DNA from: Acrocarpospora catenulata
GTDB taxonomy: Bacteria > Actinomycetota > Actinomycetes > Streptosporangiales > Streptosporangiaceae
NCBI RefSeq assembly: GCF_018476525.1
Contig: NZ_JAHCST010000006.1
Span: forward strand, 62,001-126,000
DNA: 64,000 nt
Reading direction: 5' to 3'
This document shows positions 52,213 through 60,457 of the stretch, piece after piece (position 1 is the stretch's first letter; every line of letters starts with the position of its first letter). A program made the translations under genes and the position numbers. Under the pieces are notes generated by a model that was not told the origin of the DNA, ran no database searches, and saw only the letters and a program-made list of their open reading frames with translations.

Positions 52213-53108
52213 ACAACGACACCCTTCCGGACACCGAACGCATCCTCGTGGTCGGGGGTGGCACCATGGGTGCCGGAATCGCGCAGGCGTTCCTCGAGAA
52301 CGGCTTCGCGGTCTGCCTGACGGAGATCGACGACACCGCGGCCCTCGCCGCCCGGGAGAGGGTCCTCGCCGGGCTGGAGAGACGGGCGGCCAGAAACGAA
52401 CTCCCCGCCGCGGTGGCAGAGCTCGCCCGCCGGCTCGACGTCGGCGCCGGCCTCCCGGCGCGTACGGACATCACGTTCGCCATCGAGTCGGTGCCCGAAG
52501 ACGAGGACCTGAAGGCCGGCGTGTTGAACCGACTGGCCCTGGCCTACCCGGCCGCTGTCATCGCCACCAACACCAGCGCCCTGTCCATCGACGCGCTCGC
52601 CCGGCGCCTGCCGGACGCGGAGCGTTTCGTCGGGCTGCACTTCTTCAACCCGGTCCCCCGGTCGGCGCTGGTGGAGATCGTACGCGGAGAGCGCACCGCC
52701 AGCCGGGTCACGGCCGCCTGCCATGACCTCGTTCGGCGGATCGGCAAGGAGTCGATCGAGGTCAGGGACTCGCCGGGGTTCGCCACCAGCCGGCTGGGCA
52801 TCGCCATCGGCCTGGAGGCGATCCGCATGCTGGAGGAAGGCGTGGCCTCGGCGGAGGACATCGACGCCGGCATGGTGAAGGGCTACCGCTTCCCCATCGG
52901 GCCGCTGGCCCTCAGCGACCTGGTGGGCCTGGACGTTCGGCTGGCCATCGCCGAGCACCTGCACGCGGAGCTCGGCGACCGGTTCCGGCCCCCGGACCTG
53001 CTCCGCCGCCTCGTGGGGGCGGGCCGTCTGGGCGTCAAGTCGGGCCACGGCTTCTACGAGTGGGACGCCCGCGGCAGGATCCGGCGCGCGGCCGACATCA
53101 GCGTTTGA
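52209..53108 (+). CDS. 3-hydroxyacyl-CoA dehydrogenase (HbdA/PaaH-like)
   Basis: 299 residues; GTG 52209 overlaps the previous stop. NAD site ILVVGGGTMGAGIAQAFLEN, then AIESVPEDEDLKA, IATNTSALSIDALARR, FVGLHFFNPVPRSALVEIVRG (catalytic His) and C-terminal GPLALSDLVGLDVRLAIAEH. Oxidises the 3-hydroxyacyl-CoA to 3-ketoacyl-CoA ahead of thiolase. Confidence 0.94.
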   Translation: MNNDTLPDTERILVVGGGTMGAGIAQAFLENGFAVCLTEIDDTAALAARERVLAGLERRAARNELPAAVAELARRLDVGAGLPARTDITFAIESVPEDEDLKAGVLNRLALAYPAAVIATNTSALSIDALARRLPDAERFVGLHFFNPVPRSALVEIVRGERTASRVTAACHDLVRRIGKESIEVRDSPGFATSRLGIAIGLEAIRMLEEGVASAEDIDAGMVKGYRFPIGPLALSDLVGLDVRLAIAEHLHAELGDRFRPPDLLRRLVGAGRLGVKSGHGFYEWDARGRIRRAADISV

Positions 53109-53121
53109 TCAAGGAGTCAGC

Positions 53122-53934
53122 ATGTCCGTTCCGCTACCCGACCTGACCGGACGGGTCGCCGTCGTCACCGGCGCCAGCCGGGGCATCGGCCGGTCCATCG
53201 CCACCACGCTCGCCGGGCACGGGGCCACCGTGGTCCTCGCCGCCCGGACGAAGGACTCGGGGTCGGGCGCGTTCGAAGGCGGGATCGCCGACGCCGCGGC
53301 CGAGATCGAGGCGGCCGGTGGGCGGGCGCTGCCCCTGGTCACCGATCTCACGGACGCGGCGGGCCGGGAACGGCTGGTGTCCACCACGGTCGCCGAGTTC
53401 GGCCGCCTGGACATCCTGGTCAACAATGCCGCCGTCACCTTCTTCGGCGCGATCGACGAGATGCCGATGAAGCGATACGACCTGATGTTCGAGGTGCAGG
53501 TCAAAGCGGCATACCACCTGATGCATCTGGCGATCCCCCACATGAAGGAACAGGGAGAGGGCTGGATCCTGAACATCTCCTCCATCGCCTCCGAGCATCC
53601 CGGGGTGCCACCGCGGACCTGGACCGACGAGTTGCCCGGCACCGTCTACGGGATGTGCAAGGCGGCCCTGGAGCGGGCCAGCACCGGGGCCGCGGCCGAA
53701 CTCTTCCGGCACAACATCGCGGTCAACTCCCTGGCGCCCAACCGGGTCGTGCCCACCCCGGGCACGGTCTTCCACGGGCTCGTCGACAGTAGAGGTGAGG
53801 ACGTGGAGGATCCGGGTCTGATGCCGGCCGCGGCGCTGTTGCTCTGCTCGGGCCCGCCGCGGGAGCTGACCGGCCGCACCGCCCGGTCAGCCGATCTGCT
53901 GGCCGAACTCGGCGCGCTCCCGGCGTCCAGATGA
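53122..53934 (+). CDS. Short-chain dehydrogenase/reductase 1
   Basis: 270 residues; ATG 53122 follows AAGGAG. Classical SDR: VVTGASRGIGRSIATTLAGH, DILVNNAAVTFFG, ILNISSIASEHPG, YGMCKAALERAS (catalytic YxxxK), VNSLAPNRVVPTPG. Probably oxidises a ring or side-chain alcohol to the ketone, supplying substrate for the Baeyer-Villiger enzyme or beta-oxidation. ATGA overlap with the regulator that follows. Confidence 0.92.
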   Translation: MSVPLPDLTGRVAVVTGASRGIGRSIATTLAGHGATVVLAARTKDSGSGAFEGGIADAAAEIEAAGGRALPLVTDLTDAAGRERLVSTTVAEFGRLDILVNNAAVTFFGAIDEMPMKRYDLMFEVQVKAAYHLMHLAIPHMKEQGEGWILNISSIASEHPGVPPRTWTDELPGTVYGMCKAALERASTGAAAELFRHNIAVNSLAPNRVVPTPGTVFHGLVDSRGEDVEDPGLMPAAALLLCSGPPRELTGRTARSADLLAELGALPASR

Positions 53935-55208
53935 GCGGACGGACCCGGGGCGCGAGCCGGGACGGGGCACCGGTCAAGACGTCCAACCGCAAGCCGGCCG
54001 ACGAGCGCCGCGCGGAGATCCTCCGCTGCGCGACCCGGCTGTTCGCCGCCCACGGCTTCGACACCACGACGATGGACGACGTGGCCAGCGCGGCGAAGAT
54101 CACCAAGCGGACCCTCTACCGCTACATGAGCACCAAGGACGAGCTGCTCTTCGAGATCCACGACAGCTTCGCCGGATACTCCTCGGTGCTCGCCGGGCTC
54201 CCGCCGGGCTCCGACGACCCGGTCGCCGAGCTGACCGAGCTGATCCGGCTGCACGTCGCGATGGTCGCCGACCACACCACCGAGATCGGGGTCTTCTTCG
54301 AGGAGCGCAAGCACCTCACCGGCCCGCACGCCCGCCGCATCGAGGAGCGCCGCGACGCCTACGAGAGGCGGGCCGTCGCCATCATCGAGCGGGGGGTGAG
54401 CGCAGGCGTCTTCCACGCGCTGCCGTGCCGCGCGGTCGCGCAGGCGATCCTCGGTGCGATGACCGAGATGTACCGTTGGTACTCCCCCGGCGGCACGATG
54501 GGCGTCGACCAGCTCGCCGCCGCGCACACCCGCCTCTTCCTGTACGGCGCCGCCGCCGACCGCGACGTCGGCGGGTTCCCGTGCGACCGGCCCCCGGCCC
54601 GGCCGGTCGCCCCCGAGTCGCTCGGCGCCAGGGAACGGGTCCGGCGCGCGGCGACCACCAGCTTCGCCGGCCGGGGATTCCACGCGACGTCGATGCGTGA
54701 CCTGGCCGAGGTCGCCAACGTCACCAAGGGCGCGGTGATGTACCACGCCGGTTACAAGAACGACCTGCTCGAAGAGATCATCGCCGCCGCCTTCCACGGC
54801 GGGATCGAGGTCCTGGCCTCCGCGTCCCGGCCGGGGGACCGGGCGATCACCTCGACCCACCGCCTGGTCTGCGCACACCTGGGGTTCCTCAGCACCCACC
54901 TCGACGCGATCGCCGTGGTCAACGACAACATGCGGTACCTGGACGGCGAGGCCTTCGCGCGGATCGACCGGCTCCGCGACCAGTGGCTGGGCCACTTCTC
55001 CGACCTGCTCCACAAGAGCATGGCCGAGGGCGAGCTGGCCGCCTTCGACATCGGCTTCCTCACCCGGACTCTCGTCGGCATGCTGAACTCGGCGGCGCGC
55101 TGGTACCGGCCCGACGGCCCGCTGCCCCCCGGACAGCTCGCCGCCATCTTCTCCCGGCTGTTCTTCTCCGGCATCTCGACCGGGCCGCCTCCCGCGCTCA
55201 CACGGTGA
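53931..55208 (+). CDS. Tandem TetR regulator (Mce3R-like), paralog
   Basis: 425 residues, same double-TetR plan as the gene at 44391-45617 and clearly homologous: AEILRCATRLFAAHGFDTTT, DDVASAAKITKRTLYRYMST, then RVRRAATTSFAGRGFHATSM, RDLAEVANVTKGAVMYHAGY. Both recognition helices (KITKRTLYRY, VTKGAVMYHAGYK) are almost identical between the two paralogs, so they may bind the same or half-matched sites. Last gene of the lactonase operon; its end overlaps the opposing dehydrogenase gene by 11 bases. Confidence 0.92.
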   Translation: MSGRTRGASRDGAPVKTSNRKPADERRAEILRCATRLFAAHGFDTTTMDDVASAAKITKRTLYRYMSTKDELLFEIHDSFAGYSSVLAGLPPGSDDPVAELTELIRLHVAMVADHTTEIGVFFEERKHLTGPHARRIEERRDAYERRAVAIIERGVSAGVFHALPCRAVAQAILGAMTEMYRWYSPGGTMGVDQLAAAHTRLFLYGAAADRDVGGFPCDRPPARPVAPESLGARERVRRAATTSFAGRGFHATSMRDLAEVANVTKGAVMYHAGYKNDLLEEIIAAAFHGGIEVLASASRPGDRAITSTHRLVCAHLGFLSTHLDAIAVVNDNMRYLDGEAFARIDRLRDQWLGHFSDLLHKSMAEGELAAFDIGFLTRTLVGMLNSAARWYRPDGPLPPGQLAAIFSRLFFSGISTGPPPALTR

Positions 55209-56325
55209 GCTCCAGGAGGCGGCTGATGCGCTCCCGGTGCAGGGCCGGATCCCCCCACAGCAACTCGCTGGACTTGGCCCTCTTGAAGTAGAGGTGGGCG
55301 GGGTGCTCCCAGGTGAACCCGATCCCGCCGTGGATCTGGATGTTGTCGGCCGCCGCCCGGAAGAACGCCTCCGAGCAGGTGACCTTGGCCATCGCGGCGG
55401 CGAGCGGCAGCCCCTCGGCGTCGGCGTCGGCCGACCACAGGGCGAAGGCCGACGCGGCCCTGGCCGCCTCGATCAGGATGAGCAGGTCGGCGCACTTGTG
55501 CTTGATCGCCTGGAAGGAGCCGATCGGGCGGCCGAACTGGAAGCGGTTCTTGGCGTACTCGACGGCCATGTCCAGGCAGCGTTGCGCCCCGCCGACCTGC
55601 TCGGCCGACAGGGCGGCCAGGGCCACGTGGTGGGCCCGGTCCAGCGCCTTCGCCGCGTCGCCGCCGATCGGCGTGGCGGGGGCGCCGCCGAACTCCAGCG
55701 TCGCGAACCTGCGGGTCTGGTCCATGGTCGAGTGCGGGTGGCGGCTCAGGCCGGGGGTGTCCGCCTCCACGGCCAGCAGCAGCAGTTCGCCGCCGCTTCT
55801 GGCCGCCACCAGGACGAGGTCGGCGGTGTGCCCGTCGGGTACGAAGGTCTTGACCCCCGTGACCAGGTAACGGCCGCCGCACGCCGGCACCGCCTCGGTG
55901 GTGATGGCCGCCGGGTCCCAGGCGCCTCGCCCCTCGGTCACCGCGACGGTGGCGGTCACCTCACCGGCGACGATGCCCGGCAACCAGGCGGCGGCCGCCT
56001 CGCCGTCGGCCGAGAGCAGGACCGTCGTCGCGAGCACCGAGGTGGACAGGAACGGCAGGCAGGCCAGGTGGGCGCCCAGTTCCTCCATCACCACGCCCAG
56101 CTCGGTGGCGCCCAGGCCGAGACCACCGTACTCCTCCGGCACCAGGAGGCCCTGGAGCCCGAGCTGGTCCGCGAGGTCCTTCCACTGCGCCCGGTCGTAC
56201 CCCCCGGCGCTGTCCATCAGCTCGCGCACCACGCTCTCCGGCGAGTGCGCCGCGAGGTACTTGCGCAACACCCCGCGCAGTTCGAGTTGCTCGTCGGTGT
56301 ACGTGAAGTCCACGGTGGGGCTCAT
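55198..56325 (-). CDS. Acyl-CoA dehydrogenase 2
   Basis: 375 residues; ATG 56325 overlaps the previous stop, AAAGG directly upstream. Motifs: YTDEQLELRGVLRKYLAAHS, LVPEEYGGLGLGATELGVVM, YAKNRFQFGRPIGSFQAIKH, IQIHGGIGFTWEHPAHLYFK. The FADE-type sequence is like the smaller subunits of heteromeric sterol-degrading dehydrogenases, which pair two unlike chains; pairing with dehydrogenase 3 of the same operon is possible. Last gene of a seven-gene minus-strand operon. Confidence 0.92.
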   Translation of the reverse strand: MSPTVDFTYTDEQLELRGVLRKYLAAHSPESVVRELMDSAGGYDRAQWKDLADQLGLQGLLVPEEYGGLGLGATELGVVMEELGAHLACLPFLSTSVLATTVLLSADGEAAAAWLPGIVAGEVTATVAVTEGRGAWDPAAITTEAVPACGGRYLVTGVKTFVPDGHTADLVLVAARSGGELLLLAVEADTPGLSRHPHSTMDQTRRFATLEFGGAPATPIGGDAAKALDRAHHVALAALSAEQVGGAQRCLDMAVEYAKNRFQFGRPIGSFQAIKHKCADLLILIEAARAASAFALWSADADAEGLPLAAAMAKVTCSEAFFRAAADNIQIHGGIGFTWEHPAHLYFKRAKSSELLWGDPALHRERISRLLELTV

Positions 56326-57080
56326 CCTTTCGAACGGGGACGCGCGGCACGCCGCTCCCGGTACCACGGTTGGGTCGTCGACCACACCTGGCGGCCAAGC
56401 TCCAGCTCCAGGCTCCCGGAGTGATCCAGGCCGCGGGTGTCGCTCAGGGTGGACTTGATCAGCCTGGACAGGTCACCCGGCACCCGGGCCGCGCGGGCGG
56501 CCAGCCGGTGGGCCGCGGCCGGCACCTCGTCGTCCTCGACACACGCCCAGGCCAGGCCGATGCGCGCCGCGGTCGCGCCGTCGACCCGCTGGTCGAACAG
56601 CAACATCGCGGTCGCCGCCGCCGGTCCTGCGGCCTCGCGCAGCAGCCAGGACACCCCGCCTCCCGGGTGCAGCCCGATGGCGGCGAACCTGGCGTCGAAG
56701 AGCGCCGACCGCCCGGCCACGCGCAGGTCGCAGGCGAGCGCCAGGTTGAGCCCGGCGCCGACTGCAGGTCCGGCGACGGCGGCGACCGTCGGCAGCGGGG
56801 TGGCCCGGACCCGGAGGAAGGCGGCGTAGATGCGCCGCAGCACCTTCTCGTCCGCGCCGTCGAGCTCCCCGAGGTCGGCTCCGGCGCAGAAAGCGGCGCC
56901 CTCGGCGGCGACCACCAGAGCGCCCACGTCCGCGCGTGTCTCGGCGTGGTCGACGGCGGCCACGATGTCGTCGACGAAGCCGGGCGTCAGGGCGTTGCGG
57001 CGGCCCGGCGCCGCCAGGATCAGGGTCGCGACCCGGTCGGCGACGCGGACGCGCACCTCTCCGAAACGGTGGTCGTCCAT
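56322..57080 (-). CDS. Enoyl-CoA hydratase/isomerase 1
   Basis: 252 residues. Crotonase motifs: LILAAPGRRNALTPGF, GAAFCAGADLGELDGAD (oxyanion loop), AAVAGPAVGAGLNLALACDL and FAAIGLHPGGGVSWLLREAA. The glutamates typical of hydratases are partly replaced (GLHPGGGVSW), so an isomerase or other crotonase reaction is possible. Start ATG 57080; GTG 57092 is the alternative, overlapping the upstream stop. Confidence 0.88.
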   Translation of the reverse strand: MDDHRFGEVRVRVADRVATLILAAPGRRNALTPGFVDDIVAAVDHAETRADVGALVVAAEGAAFCAGADLGELDGADEKVLRRIYAAFLRVRATPLPTVAAVAGPAVGAGLNLALACDLRVAGRSALFDARFAAIGLHPGGGVSWLLREAAGPAAATAMLLFDQRVDGATAARIGLAWACVEDDEVPAAAHRLAARAARVPGDLSRLIKSTLSDTRGLDHSGSLELELGRQVWSTTQPWYRERRAARPRSKG

Positions 57081-57082
57081 GT

Positions 57083-57979
57083 TCAGGTCCACTGCTTCAT
57101 GAGGAGGGCCAGCTCCTCGCCGGGGTCGTCGGGGATGATGAACCCGCCGGTGTCACGGGCCTCGTCCCAGTGGTCGCGAACGGTCTCCACGGTGAGGTCG
57201 CGCGACAGGAAACCGTGGGTGAGACCGACGAAGTACCGGGCGACCCGGCCCGCACCGGCCGAGATGACCTCGCCCGTGGTAGGGCAGCTCTCGTGCGCGA
57301 GCCACGCCACGACCGGGGCCACTCGGGAGGGTTCCAGCGCCTCGGCCGCCTGCGGGGTCAGGATCGACTCGGTCATCCGGGTCCGCGCCGCGGGCGCGAC
57401 GGCGTTGACCTGGATCCCCCGGCGTGCCCCCTCCTGCGCCAGGACCCGGGTGAGGCCCACGATCCCCATCTTCGCGGCGCCGTAGTTCGACTGCCCGAAG
57501 TTCCCGATCAGCCCCGAGTTCGACGAGGTGTTCACGACCCGCCCGTACGACGCGGCCCGCATGTGCGGCCAGGCGTGCCGGGTGACGTAGAACGTGCCCC
57601 GCAGGTGCACGTCGAGGACCGCGTCGATCTCCTCCACCGACATGTTGTGGAAGGCCTTGTCGCGCAGGATCCCCGCGTTGTTGATCAGGATGTCGATCCG
57701 GCCGAACGTCTCGACGGCCCGCGCGACCATGGCCGCCGCGTCGCCGGGCGAGGCGACCGAACCGGTGTCGGCCACGGCAGATCCGCCCAGGTCGAGGATC
57801 TCCTGGACGACCCGCTGCGCGGCTCCCCCGCTCGCGCCCTGGCCACCGACGTCGCCCCCCAGATCGTTCACCACGACGTGCGCTCCGCGCGCGGCCAGCA
57901 GCAGCGCGTACTCCCGGCCGAGCCCGCCGCCCGCGCCGGTGACGAGGGCGACGCGGCCCTCGAAGCCGAGTTCTGACAT
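57083..57979 (-). CDS. SDR 2, multifunctional-enzyme-2 type hydroxyacyl-CoA dehydrogenase
   Basis: 298 residues. FEGRVALVTGAGGGLGREYA, VVVNDLGGDVGGQGASGGAA, ILINNAGILRDKAFHNMSVE, VNTSSNSGLIGNFGQSNYGA (catalytic Ser, Tyr) with AAKMGIVG. The NDLGG and RDKAFHNM features match HSD17B4/MFE-2-like enzymes that oxidise (3R)-hydroxyacyl-CoA of bulky substrates such as sterol side chains. ATG 57979 chosen; GTG 57994 overlaps the upstream stop. Confidence 0.9.
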   Translation of the reverse strand: MSELGFEGRVALVTGAGGGLGREYALLLAARGAHVVVNDLGGDVGGQGASGGAAQRVVQEILDLGGSAVADTGSVASPGDAAAMVARAVETFGRIDILINNAGILRDKAFHNMSVEEIDAVLDVHLRGTFYVTRHAWPHMRAASYGRVVNTSSNSGLIGNFGQSNYGAAKMGIVGLTRVLAQEGARRGIQVNAVAPAARTRMTESILTPQAAEALEPSRVAPVVAWLAHESCPTTGEVISAGAGRVARYFVGLTHGFLSRDLTVETVRDHWDEARDTGGFIIPDDPGEELALLMKQWT

Positions 57980-57990
57980 GACGTGCCCGC

Positions 57991-58824
57991 TCACTTTCCG
58001 ATGAACTTCGGGAGGCGCTTCTCGGCGAAGGCGACGAGCCCCTCGGCGGCGTCGTGGGAGGTCAGGTTGTAGCGGGCGGCCCGCTCCAGCTCCAGCCGCA
58101 TCTGCGCCGCGACGCCGAGCCCGGTCTCGATGCTCTCGTTGATCACGAACTTGGCGTTGGCGACCGCGAGGGGACTCATCCGGGCCGCCAGCTCGGCGAA
58201 CTCAAGACCGGCGGCGAGCAGCCCGTCGTCCGGGACCACCCGGTTGACGATGTTCCACTCCAGCGCCTCGGCGGCCGGGAGGATCCGCCCGGAGAAGATC
58301 AGTTCCCGGGCCCGCTGGGCGCCGATCGCCCGGGGGATCAGGGACAGCGCGCCGCCGCCGCCCATCTGCCCGTACCGCAGGTGGGCGTCCCCGATCCGGG
58401 CCGACTCGGCCGCGTAGGCGAAGTCCGAGCAGACGATGATCTCCAGGCCCCCGGCGACCGCGACTCCGTTGACCAGCGAGACGACGGGCTTTCTGTGCAT
58501 GCGGATGGCGAGGAAGGTCTGGTGCGCCTCCTCCAGGAAGTGCGACCAGCCGACCGGGTCCTTCTGCATCGCGATGTACTTCTTGAGGTTTCCCCCGGCG
58601 GAGAAGGCGGTCCCGGCGCCGGTGATGAGGATGGCGCGCACGCTCTCGTCGGCGTCGCACTCCGCCAGCAGCTCACGCAGCCGCAGCAGCATGGGCAGAT
58701 CCAGCGGATTCAGCTCGTCGGGCCGGTTCAGCGTGAGCAGCGCCGCGAACGCGCCCGACTCGCCGACGGGGTGCATGCTGATCAGCACGGCGTCCTCGGC
58801 GGCGGTCTCCGGTCTCGAAGTCAC
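57991..58824 (-). CDS. Enoyl-CoA hydratase 2
   Basis: 277 residues; GTG 58824 has GAGGA upstream, GTG 58836 is the alternative. Crotonase core: LLTLNRPDELNPLDLPMLLR, GTAFSAGGNLKKYIAMQ, VSLVNGVAVAGGLEIIVCSD, GQMGGGGALSLIPRAIGAQR. The AFSAGGNLK oxyanion loop and MGGGGAL are characteristic. Adds water to an enoyl-CoA in the same pathway. Confidence 0.92.
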   Translation of the reverse strand: MTSRPETAAEDAVLISMHPVGESGAFAALLTLNRPDELNPLDLPMLLRLRELLAECDADESVRAILITGAGTAFSAGGNLKKYIAMQKDPVGWSHFLEEAHQTFLAIRMHRKPVVSLVNGVAVAGGLEIIVCSDFAYAAESARIGDAHLRYGQMGGGGALSLIPRAIGAQRARELIFSGRILPAAEALEWNIVNRVVPDDGLLAAGLEFAELAARMSPLAVANAKFVINESIETGLGVAAQMRLELERAARYNLTSHDAAEGLVAFAEKRLPKFIGK

Positions 58825-58838
58825 TGGCTTCCTCACTC

Positions 58839-60038
58839 TCAGCTTCTCGGGATGTCACGCCAGGGCACGTCCTTGTCGGCCCTCGGGTCGCCGGGGAGAC
58901 CGAGGACCCGCTCGGCGAGCACGTTCTTCATGACCTCGCTGGTGCCGCCCTCGATGGAGTTCGCGCGGCTGCGCAGGAACGCCTTCTGCGGGGTGGAGTA
59001 CTCCATGGCCAGGACGGGACGCACCTTGTCGTACGACTCGTACAGCAGGCCCTCCGCTCCCATCAGGGTCACCAGCTCGGAGTAGACGTCCTTGTTCAGG
59101 TCCGCCGCGATGATCTTCGAGATGGAGCCCTCGGGGCCGGGGGTGTCCCCCGTACGGAGCTGGCTCAGCCTGATGTTGGCCAGGCGCAGCACCTCGGCCC
59201 GGACCCAGAGATCGGCGACGGCGCCGGTGTGCAGGCGGGCGGTGGCGGGGTCGGTCCTGGCGAGCTCGCGGTACCGCTCGACGAGCCGGGCGATCGGGCC
59301 CGAGCCACGCGGCGGGATCACGCCGCCGATCGAGACGCGCTCGTTCATCAGGGTGGTGAGCACGACCTTCCAACCGTCGCCCACCCGGCCCAGCCGCGCC
59401 GCGTCGGGGATGCGGACCCCGTCCAGGAACACCTCGTTGAACTCGGCCTCTCCGGTGAGCTGGTACAGCGGGCGCACCTCCACCCCGGGCGCCGACATGT
59501 CCAGGAGGAACGCGGTCAGCCCCTGGTGTTTGACCGCGTCCGGGTCGGTACGGGCGATGAGCAGACCCCACGACGACCGGTGGGCCATGGTGGTCCACAC
59601 CTTCTGGCCGTCGGCCACCCACTCCGCGCCGTCGCGACGGGCCCGGGCCGCCAGGCCGGCCACGTCGCTGCCCGCGCCGGGTTCGCTGAAGAGCTGGCAC
59701 CAGATTTCCTCGCCGGTGAACAACGGGCGCAGGTGGCGGCGTTTCTGCTCCTCGGTGCCCCACACGACCAGGGTGGGCGCGCACATGCCGTGGCCGATGG
59801 GGTTGATCTCGAAGGCGTCCGGACCCCCGGCCTCCTTGATCACATGGTTGACCGCCGCCTGCAGCCGGACGTCGGCGCCGAGTCCGCCGTGACCGGGGGG
59901 ATGGTTGATCCAGGCCAGGCCGCGGTCGAACTGGGCGGCCAGGAAGTCCCGTACCGGGGTCCGGGCGGGCGGCAGGTCGGCGACCAGGGCGCGAGCCAGC
60001 GAACGGGCCTCGTCCTCGTCGATGCGCGGTTGGCTCAT
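58839..60038 (-). CDS. Acyl-CoA dehydrogenase 3
   Basis: 399 residues; ATG 60038 overlaps the DUF35 gene stop. Motifs: INPIGHGMCAPTLVVWGTEE, WCQLFSEPGAGSDVAGLAAR, WVADGQKVWTTMAHRSSWGL, NSIEGGTSEVMKNVLAERVL. The EGGTSEVMKN segment is typical of FadE-like enzymes acting on bulky acyl-CoA. Possible partner of dehydrogenase 2. Confidence 0.93.
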   Translation of the reverse strand: MSQPRIDEDEARSLARALVADLPPARTPVRDFLAAQFDRGLAWINHPPGHGGLGADVRLQAAVNHVIKEAGGPDAFEINPIGHGMCAPTLVVWGTEEQKRRHLRPLFTGEEIWCQLFSEPGAGSDVAGLAARARRDGAEWVADGQKVWTTMAHRSSWGLLIARTDPDAVKHQGLTAFLLDMSAPGVEVRPLYQLTGEAEFNEVFLDGVRIPDAARLGRVGDGWKVVLTTLMNERVSIGGVIPPRGSGPIARLVERYRELARTDPATARLHTGAVADLWVRAEVLRLANIRLSQLRTGDTPGPEGSISKIIAADLNKDVYSELVTLMGAEGLLYESYDKVRPVLAMEYSTPQKAFLRSRANSIEGGTSEVMKNVLAERVLGLPGDPRADKDVPWRDIPRS

Positions 60039-60457
60039 CTGACTTCCTCACGGGTGCTCACGAGGGCGACCGGGACCATGAAGTCCCCGCCCGGCAGTGG
60101 CCGCATGGCGATGTCCACTCGGGTCCCGGGAGCGACGTCGCCGTCGGTGCCGACGACCCGGGTCACGATTCTGGGCCCGCCGACGCCCCCGACCTCGACG
60201 ATCACCACCGTGTAGGGGGTGGGGTAGAGCGGGACGGCGGGGTGCCGCATCACCGTGCCGCTGTAGACCACGCCCCACAGCGGCGCGGCCTCCGGCTGGA
60301 GCGGGACCGCGCAGGCCCGGCACATCTCCAGGGGCGGGTGCTGCCAGGCGCGGCAGCGGGGGCAGCGCGCCAGGATCAGCCGGCCGCCGCGGGCGCCGTC
60401 CCAGAACGGGCCGGTCAGGGCGTCGGGGACCGGCTGGAAGGCGCTCAGGTCGCTCAT
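60035..60457 (-). CDS. DUF35 Zn-ribbon/OB-fold acyl-CoA-associated protein
   Basis: 140 residues. Zinc ribbon CPRCRAWQHPPLEMCRAC (two CxxC) followed by an OB fold (GVVYSGTVMRHPAVPLY, YTVVIVEVGG). DUF35 proteins form complexes with thiolase-fold proteins; in steroid side-chain breakdown the DUF35 part of ChsH2 is required by the aldolase Ltp2. Encoded immediately after a thiolase-fold protein with ATGA overlap, it fits that partnership. Confidence 0.92.
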   Translation of the reverse strand: MSDLSAFQPVPDALTGPFWDGARGGRLILARCPRCRAWQHPPLEMCRACAVPLQPEAAPLWGVVYSGTVMRHPAVPLYPTPYTVVIVEVGGVGGPRIVTRVVGTDGDVAPGTRVDIAMRPLPGGDFMVPVALVSTREEVR

